DNA from: Cryptomeria japonica
Lineage: Eukaryota; Streptophyta; Pinopsida; Cupressales; Cupressaceae
NCBI RefSeq assembly: GCF_030272615.1
Contig: NC_081412.1
Coordinates: forward strand, 542,580,335 to 542,644,334
Reading direction: 5' to 3'
DNA: 64,000 nucleotides
The translations under genes were made by a program, and so were the position numbers. This document shows, piece after piece, positions 56,377 to 64,000 of the stretch (the stretch's first letter is position 1; each line of letters opens with the position of its first letter). A model generated the notes under the pieces. It was not told the origin of the DNA and ran no database searches. It saw only the letters and a program-made list of their open reading frames with translations.

Positions 56377-57239
56377 GGTGAACCCACAATAGTGGGATAC
56401 ACTTTTTTGGACGAAAGAAATTGACTCTTTTGTCCAAAACTCAATTTTAGCCACGTTCTATTGAAAACCCCTTTCAATCGAATGGAAAAAATGTATTTGA
56501 TCAAAATCCACTTTTGATCGAATCCAAAAATGCATTCAATACAAAATATGTATGAAAGGGGTTTGATAGAAAGGGGGTTTGATCGAACCCATTTCTATCA
56601 AACATATGTTCTATCGAACCTCCATGTTAGAGATTTTTAAGGTTAACTAAACATAGGTTTCACACCAAACATCAACACTTATGGAAAAATAGTAAGCAAG
56701 TGCAAAAAAATTCTGAAAATATCTACGCACTAGGTATTGAAGTCCTCTTTCCAACATAATTTTTTTTTTCATTACATACACAACAAGTTATGAACGACCA
56801 AATGGGCATATGTCAAAATTATAGTTAACTTGACTTAAAAAATTAACAAACTATGAAATATTGAAGATAATGTTATGAAACCAATTTAAAACATTAGATA
56901 TGAATGTTAAAAAACTAAATTCTAAAGAATCACTTTTATATCTATTTTAGAAAAAATTTTATGCCTAACTAAGTGAGTATCACTCTTTTAAAATGTTGTT
57001 TTTTGTACAAAATTAGTTTTTTAGAGAGATGCAAAAATGGAAGAAAATTGAATCATTGATTTTCAACAAAATATTTTTAGAATCTACACACAAATTGACA
57101 CAAATTACTAGTTCACATTATCTACAAATTCCTTATGGTTTAGCAATAATAGGTGTTCAAATGTGAAGCTTTTTCTGAAAATGAATATTGCATTGTCAAA
57201 GTTGGCAAAAAAGTGTAACCCGCTATTGTGGGTTCACTT
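56377..57239. mobile_element. MITE-like element with 35-bp inverted repeats
   Basis: The left end GGTGAACCCACAATAGTGGG, then ATACACTTTTTTGG, is matched in inverse orientation by the right end (57203-57239) with about four mismatches. GAGTG flanks both sides (56372-56376, 57240-57244), a possible 5-bp target duplication. There is no coding capacity. The inside has short inverted motifs such as TTTGATCGAACCC and TTCGATCAAA-like blocks (56460-56640). Confidence 0.65.
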
Positions 57240-57269
57240 GAGTGCATGTTATAATGCACTCATGTTCAT

Positions 57270-57560
57270 GTGAACATAAAACATCCTCTCTCACTTTATC
57301 TCTCTCCATGTTTCTCTCCTTCCCTCTCTCTCCCCTACCTCTCTCGCACACTCCTCCCTCCCTCTCTAATACACTTATGTTTTTGTAAAGAGAAATACTC
57401 TCTAACATGTTCATATTTTTGTGAAGAGAAATACTCTCTAACTATCATTGTCTTTCTCCTCTCTTTTCCTCTTTCTTTCCATCCCTTCTCCTTTCTCTCT
57501 CTTTCTCCATCCTCCCTTCACCTCTCTCTCAACCCTCTTTATATTTTTATCTCTCTCTAG
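57270..57560. repeat. CT-rich tract with 45-bp duplication
   Basis: CTCTCTC and CCTTTC runs dominate. AGAGAAATACTCTCTAAC occurs at 57388-57405 and 57424-57441. The plus-strand frame here is low-complexity and not a gene. Confidence 0.7.
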
Positions 57561-58190
57561 ACTACTTGGGTTTAGGTTTAGGGTTGAGGGTTGAAGGAAT
57601 CATAATACAACATGCATTAATAGGAGTAACAAAATATGTGTTGTGACTGTTCCTATAGAAAAATGTCAACTTTGAATTGTTTTGGCCTCTTCTCCATGAT
57701 TCACAACACTAGTTTGTTCTTCTCATCCAAGTGATGAAGTTGAGCAAGAATATACTGCAGTTCAAGAAATTCATGATCATCTATATTGATATTGATGAAT
57801 CAAGGTTAGTTTAGGGTCAATTAAAATTAAGAGTTTCTTCACCACTGTCACAAATCCATTTATAACTAATACTAGCAGTTCCCTCATTCAAGAAATGGGT
57901 ATTTATAGGTTAAGTATATGCTTGTAACTAGGTGTTTATAAATGTATTTTATAATATAATTAAATAACTTAAAATATATGAATGTTGTGTATTTTGTTTT
58001 AATTAAGATAATGTAGATTAATATTGCCTGAATAAGTTGTGGGTTGAAATTTGGTATTATAATAATGCCATATATAATTTTTTTATCATCATAATATAAA
58101 TAAATTTTGTAGTTTAATAATATTACATTTAAATATCTTTATCATTAAAATACAAATCAATTTTTATGACTAAAATTTAATTTTGTTTTT
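57560..58190. other. AT-rich spacer
   Basis: A short telomere-like GGGTTTAGGTTTAGGGTTGAG is at 57569-57589. Nothing else was recognised. Confidence 0.5.
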
Positions 58191-58199
58191 GATTACTTT

Positions 58200-59470
58200 A
58201 ATAGGGAAGGGGCTCTAAACCCTCACAAAACAACAAAACCAGAGAGCACCTAAACAACGTTAAGAATCACACAGCCGGACACCCAAAAATCATATAATAA
58301 ACTCTCAGAAGTAATAAAAAACTAACATACCAACATAGATAAACATTATTATTCTACTAAATTGCCTTCTACCAAAATTAAAAGTACTAGCAAGTAACTA
58401 TAAAAAGTCCATAGTAATATTAGAGTCCTTAACCAGAATAAAAGCTAAAATCCTTAGAAGTCACACATGCCTATTTAAGCATAAGTCCATAGTAATAAAA
58501 CTTACCATACAACCTTTTGAAGCTATAATAAAAACTATTGATGTTTGCATTCAAAATTAAAAACATAAAAAAAAAGCACCAACTTGGTAGAAACCTAATC
58601 ATCCTTGACGTGATTCCAGTTCTGTACTGGGAGCTTCATCTACCCTAATGAGACTTTGGGGAACAACATATAATCTTTCTATTCTTCCTCTTACAAGTTG
58701 TTATTCCCCTTCATCTTCTTTTCTTTTTTCTTCATATGGCTCTGTCCTGAAATAAACCCCATGGCCACTTTCCACATAACTCCATCAGTGATAACACAAC
58801 AAATTTAGGGTGTCTCCCATTAGCCTATACTCATGCCTATACTCCTCCACCTTCACTTCAAGGTTCATGAACTTAACTTGAAGGTTAATTATCTGACTTG
58901 GCATTAATATTTTCATAGTTAATTGGAGAGTCTTGAGAATAGAACACCATTTCATCCTCCTCAAAAGCCATCTAAGGTGGGGAGTTCTATTCTGAATCAT
59001 CCTTTTCTTCTTGAGAGCAACTCAAACACTCCAAATCCTTCTTACTATCATCTGATTTATCCTCTTGTCCTCCTAAAATTCCTCATCATTTGACCCATCA
59101 CTTGAGGAGCCATCATTATCTTCAGTGGTAAGAACCTCTATAGGTTCAGGGGATGCTTCTTTAGATTCTAGATTCTCTTTCTTATCTTTGGAAGGGAGGC
59201 GAACCAACCCCCTTTCTCTAGAGCTCCCCTCATGCTTCTCCTTACCATGCAAGTCTTCTTCTCCCACCTAAAAATAATGCAAATTTAAATCTATAGTTAT
59301 TTGCTTCTTACTATAATATTTTTCTATTTTCCTATCTTTACCCAGGCTGGTTTTATAGGTTGCATCTTTTCTTTTTTAAGGGTTAGTCTTGTGCAGGGAA
59401 ACTTCAAGGGCTTTAGAAGCCAACTCCTCTATGTCCTTTTTACCTTTAGTCTTGGAGATAGGGGTTTTCT
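58200..59470 (-). pseudogene. Degenerate acidic/coiled-coil coding tract (minus strand)
   Basis: The minus strand from 59267 reads MGEEDLHGKEKHEGSSRERG, then EPIEVLTTEDNDGSSSDGSN (to about 59080). After stops it continues with a helical part LQVKFMNLEVKVEEYRHEYR (about 58880-58820). Composition and order (acidic Ser/Asp stretch, then coiled coil) resemble the minus-strand tract at 39.35-38.76 kb, so both may be parts of related LINE-type elements. No domain was recognised. The tract is broken by stops in all frames. Confidence 0.35.
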
Positions 59471-59514
59471 CATTTGACGACAAAGGATTAGTTTCAATGA
59501 GCTCAATTTGCATA

Positions 59515-59960
59515 CACTAGTACATTCGGGTCTAATTTCTGATGGCCAATTGCTGGAATTGCGACTACTTTTCGTTGGACTACCCATAAAAGTAGCCATC
59601 GAAAACTTGTCGTCGGACTTTTCAATGATGCCTCTGACCGTCGGAAGTCCGACAACCCCATGGACTCTGCTGACAATGGGCATGATCACTCTTTCAATCA
59701 AAAAAGTCATCGAATGTTTGTTTAGATTGCATCGGAATGTTGATGAAAGTCTGAAACTTTGCTCTGATGGGAATGCTATTTGTCCGATGGTTTTGTCATC
59801 AGTCCATTAATATGCATCGGCGATCGTCTGACAAGGAGGTGTCGTCAAACATACAACATCCTCATCGGATGTTTGTGTAGTTTGAGTCAGAATTTTGATA
59901 GATTCTAGAAGCTTTGCACCGACGAGAATGCCGTTGGTCTGATGATTCCACTGTTAGTGG
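59515..59960. mobile_element. CACTA-like terminal fragment with CGTCGGA-type subterminal repeats
   Basis: CACTAGTACATTCGGGTCTA at 59515 is followed by repeated GTCGGAC, GACCGTCGGAAG, CATCGGAATG and CCGACGAG motifs, the style of plant CACTA subterminal repeats. TAGTG occurs at about 59955. The segments 59700-59790 and 59860-59950 are a diverged duplication of about 155 bases. The 3-bp flanks do not match, so the outer ends are not settled. Confidence 0.35.
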
Positions 59961-61400
59961 AAAGTTTAGTCTCCGTCGTAATTTTTAAATTTTTAAATTT
60001 TTTTTATTTTACTATTATCTAGACGTAAAGCATACCTCATTGATATGTACATCGAATGATATTCTATCCCATTCAGCTACGAATAGGGTGCATAGCTTTG
60101 AAGCTAATATGAGGCACACTAGTTTCAAGCTAATATGATCAGGTGCACCATGGTTGAGATGGTCCAACTCCTAAGAGGATTGTATGAACCACTGAGTACT
60201 GGTAAACCTATTAAAAATGGTGCTGATAGGGAATTAGTTAACCCAAATACAAGAGCCTTTAAAGCCAATCAGGGAGATGAAATGACTTTATCTACCTTAT
60301 CTAAGTTAGTTGTTCTTGGGAGCTACCAAAAATTATCTACTATATATATACATGAAATGAATTTATCTACTATATATACACACAATTCTTATAAGTATAT
60401 CCCAAATTGATAATCTCATATAAAGTGTCATCCTATGTCAATACATGACATATACCTATTGAATGACATGTATATATCTCATACTAAGTAGTCAGTCGTT
60501 ATTATATATTCAAAATATATTCAAAGATGATAATCATGCATTTCGGACTACATGAATATCCTCTTTAATAAAATAAATCACATGTACAAGGTTATTAGGT
60601 TGATCGAGTCCAATAGCAAAGTACAATAGGTAAAAATAGTACTAAAAATAATGTTACTATCATCCTAGAAGACAACATAAATGCATTATGACCACCCACA
60701 AAACACTTGATATAAAATAGTTCCAACCTTTCTTTTGTTTAAGTAACTAGGGTATTTGAATTTAAATTTTGGTATAATTTTTTTTTTTTAAAGGTCATCT
60801 CTCCCCTTGTATAGTTCAACATGCCAACATGTTTACTCCTAAAAATTTTCAACTCATTTAGATATCTTATTTTCTAGTTATGAAATTGATCTTGGGACCT
60901 ATGGGTTATGGGCCCATAATATACTTAAGTGAAGTTAGCATAAACCATATAAATTATGTTCAATTACATCAATCTCCACTTGGAGTGTTTAATATACATA
61001 TCATCAATGATTACAATGCTTATTTCAATATACATTTGAATTTCAACTTGGAAGAATAGATGAAAGAGAAAGAACATGTGTTGAGGGAGGTGGAAGTGCT
61101 CTCTGAGGTGATCCCAAATTGAGTCCATCGGTCCCCAATGATGGTTTGCAATGCCACCCGACCACGTGGAACCCTTAGGTCCACCCCATCGTGCTTGTGG
61201 AGATAGTTCCAAATAGTCAATCAAAGTATACAAGGGTGATGATAGGCTCACACATACCATACACGATGCATACATGACACAAGTAATGGAACAATATAGT
61301 GCAACATCAATACAGAAGGATGATACCAAGTCATGAATCCACATAGGGTCACTACTTTAAAACCACACAAGGCATTAGATTATAGAGTGCAGTGGAGGAA
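59960..61400. other. Spacer, no supported gene
   Basis: Short open frames at 60135-60410 (plus) and 60964-61344 (minus) show no recognisable domain. TATATATACA runs occur near 60340 and 60375. Confidence 0.4.
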
Positions 61401-61985
61401 GTTTCATCATATGTTCTCATGGGGATGCACCATATGGAACCAAGCATTCTCTCATATGGATGAGAAGGACGTTTATGCAATCCTCGTGCTACATGAGAAG
61501 GCATGTCTCTTCTGACAAGTCCCAATGCTCACTGTGTGGGAATGCCTTTCATTGTATGTGCTCATGGGGATGCACCATATAAAACCAAGCATTCTCTCAT
61601 ACAGATGAGAACACCAGTCACACAATCCCTATGCTACATGAGTGGGAATGTCTCTTCGTACAAGTCCCAACGCTCCATGTGTGGGCTTGCCTTTCATTGT
61701 ATGTGCTCATGGGGATGTACCATATGGAGCCAAGAATTCTCTCATATAGATGAGAATGAAAATCACACAATCCCTATGCTACATGAGTGGGTATGTCTCT
61801 TTTCACAAGTCCCAATGCTCCATGTGCAGGCATGCCTTTCATCGTATGTGCTACATGGGGACAAACCATATGGAACCAAGCATTATCTCATGTGAACAAG
61901 AATAATGATCACATAATCCTTGTGTGAATGGGAATGCCTCTTCACACAAGTCCCAATGCTCCACGTGTGAGCATGCCTTCCCAAA
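61400..61985. repeat. 145-bp tandem repeat, four copies
   Basis: CATGGGGATGCACCATATGG recurs at 61418, 61563, 61708 and 61854 (intervals 145, 145, 146). Each is followed by AACCAAGCATTCTCTCAT and then ACAAGTCCCAATGCTCCATG. The period is not a multiple of three, so the 130-codon frame across it is not a repeat protein. Confidence 0.9.
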
Positions 61986-61989
61986 ACAC

Positions 61990-63900
61990 CCTTGGTGTTG
62001 TCATAGCCCTTAAGATGTGCTCAAGGAACCAATTTTCTTGTTATTTGTTTTAACCCAAGTCTATTGTTATGTTATCACTTGATTACAAAACTATGTTGTT
62101 GTTAAGTATTAATGTAGTCTTAAGACATCTCATGACTCCATTACATGTCCACACTTGGGTTTACAAACACAACTCTGTCAAAACAAAAATAATATCACTA
62201 GTAAAACTATGACTGTGACAATCCCCTTAGGACAGTCATAGAAATTTAATCTATTTCATTTGGTTTTGATCCACAAACCCTTCCGAAGGTTTCATAGGTT
62301 CTCCTTACCCCTCTCTCTGTCATCAACCACTTCAAAATACCAATCTCTTGGTCTTCCCACCAAATTCTTTACTCTTACTGCCTTTTACTGTCTGATACAT
62401 AGAGATATCAGATTGTCATCATGCCCAAACATGTACCAAATCTAATTTGGAGCCCTGCACACAACATAATAGGATACATAGCATGAAAAAAGGTCTTTCC
62501 ACACATTTGGGTGAATTTATATGCATGAGAGACCAAACTATACATTATTTACTCCTCTCGGTAAACACTACACAGGGTTTTGACATTTTTTGGAAAAACT
62601 ATGATATCTTCTTTAAAACACAATGAAATTCAATACCACAAAAAGACAAAATGAAGTTAACTCTATAAACTGCAATATTTTATTTATTTTTAATTGATTC
62701 ATTCCTACATTGTTTGATTTTCCATCTTGTTAGAAATCTCATTTCTATTATAATTTGATGGATGCCGCATCCTGTTACAAACCTCACATTTTGGCACTGG
62801 CAGAAAGGATTTTAGCAAAGGTTGTGGAATATGGTTTTTAAATCTACCAATTGTCATTCCATCTTGTGCATATGGCTTTTACATGTAGAAGAAATAAATT
62901 TGATAAATAGGCATATGGTGGATGATAAGTGAAGGATGTAAGTACTAAAGGTGTGGCACTAGTAGCTTTGGTACATGAAGGTGACTAGAGGTTGTTGAAG
63001 GAGAAATGGTGGAAGTTGGATCTATGGTAGTGGAAGTAGATGTTATTTATGCATGAAAATGTTAAGCTATTACTCATAAAATAGCTAGGAATCTAACTTA
63101 AGGCATTCTATTTGTTAATAAATATCTCTACCATTGAGCTACTTCCCCCTTTCTTACCATTCCATTGTTGGATTAAGTGTAGATTATTTTCAACACCCAT
63201 TATAAGACAAATTATAGGTTCTTGGGGCTCCTAAACTAACCTAGCTTTGATAGCATTTTGAGCTACTACTCATGGACTAGTTAGGTTACCAAGATATGAC
63301 CTTCTATTTGTTGTTAGAATGCGATCTATGACTAAGTATTAGAGTTTCTTATTAACTTGTGTATCATGCTTTTATGTGTCTGACATGACTCCTAGTAACT
63401 ATATAAGGATCTTACTAGTCCTAGATCTATGCAAACATTTTAGTCATCTTGTGATAGTCAAAGAGGGCAATAGTAATAAGTCTTCATGATGGAAGTCCAT
63501 TAAAGGTGGTAGTCAACATAGTGAAAAAGCCTAATCATGTTTAGAGAAATAGGCAACCCTAAGAACAAGAAAAAAAAGTCATGTGATAATGCATAGGACA
63601 ACCTTAATGCCCAAGTTTAGAGAGCATATACAAGATGAATAATGATAGTCTACCAGCAGGGATAAAGACAAGGGTAAGTTCAGTGTCAGGTACGTATAAG
63701 CATGAATTTACCGAGTTAGCATTAGAGTATATATCAACTAGTATGATATACATATATAAATTTAGATTTGTGCATCATTGAATATAAATTAAGATGTTCT
63801 TAATCAAGTCAATGGTAGTTAATATCATATTAAGTTAAGAAGGTAAATTTTATCTATTTATTCTAACAACATTAAAATAACATAATGTTACTGCCAGACA
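61990..63900. other. AT-rich spacer, no supported gene
   Basis: No maintained coding frame, LTR or RNA gene was recognised. Confidence 0.4.
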
Positions 63901-63902
63901 TA

Positions 63903-63908
<6 letters not shown>

Positions 63909-63934
<26 letters not shown>
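63909..63934. repeat. (AC)13 microsatellite
   Basis: Twenty-six bases of perfect AC repeat. Confidence 0.95.
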
Positions 63935-63940
<6 letters not shown>

Positions 63941-64000
63941 ATAATCTCAAGAATACATAATATAATCTAATTCAGGTTATGCAAATTATGGTAATACTGC

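Noticed and set aside
57569-57589. Telomere-like GGGTTTAGGTTTAGGG
   Set aside because: Two imperfect units next to a GGGTTGAGGGTTG run; too short to call an interstitial telomere.

Overview
The window looks like nuclear DNA of a seed plant, and a conifer-like gymnosperm would fit best. It is AT-rich, almost entirely transposon-derived, and most coding tracts are broken by stops and frameshifts. The one clearly intact gene is a plant glutamate receptor-like (GLR) channel at 33177-36529 with GT-AG introns. Plant origin is secure from the GLR gene, the plant-type LTR elements with tRNA-Met and tRNA-Arg type primer sites, and the DUF4283-type LINE ORF1. The gymnosperm assignment is an inference.

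Layout. 1-4230: minus-strand remnant of an LTR-type element, a broken extra ORF preceded by a degenerate array of short hairpins. 4340-7590: about nine copies of a 353-bp satellite. 7.6-16.9 kb: old repeats, including a minus-strand LTR remnant, a dispersed repeat pair (10.9 and 16.0 kb) and a 2.4-kb G-poor tract. 17.04-25.2 kb: a second hairpin array, a broken extra ORF, polypurine tract, one LTR, a tRNA-Arg-type primer site and a gag-like remnant, in an order that suggests tandem elements sharing an LTR. 27.1-33.0 kb: a direct duplication upstream of the GLR gene. Its first copy was invaded by a 1.8-kb LINE derivative that has ORF1 only, with a 19-bp target-site duplication; the second copy preserves the empty site.

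33.0-36.65 kb: GLR promoter, six-exon gene and poly(A) signal. 37.85-39.94 and 47.6-48.9 kb: minus-strand LINE-like remnants (including an RNase H domain) split by a 7.65-kb LTR retrotransposon (39942-47593). That element has gag with three zinc knuckles and a second large ORF, but no recognisable protease, integrase or reverse transcriptase. 49.4-56.3 kb: a pair of short copia-type LTRs on the minus strand around a candidate 3.4-kb inverted-repeat element with palindromic GGGCCC clusters and a strongly palindromic CATGGCATAATAGG array. 56.4-57.2 kb: a MITE-like element. 58.2-60 kb: a broken acidic ORF and a CACTA-like end. 61.4-62 kb: a 145-bp tandem repeat.

The most unusual theme is that three different pol-less LTR-type elements carry what looks like one extra ORF family, and two of them have tandem arrays of unrelated short hairpins directly upstream of that ORF. 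The elements shown here would need proteins supplied in trans to move. All homology calls were made by eye from translations and motifs.
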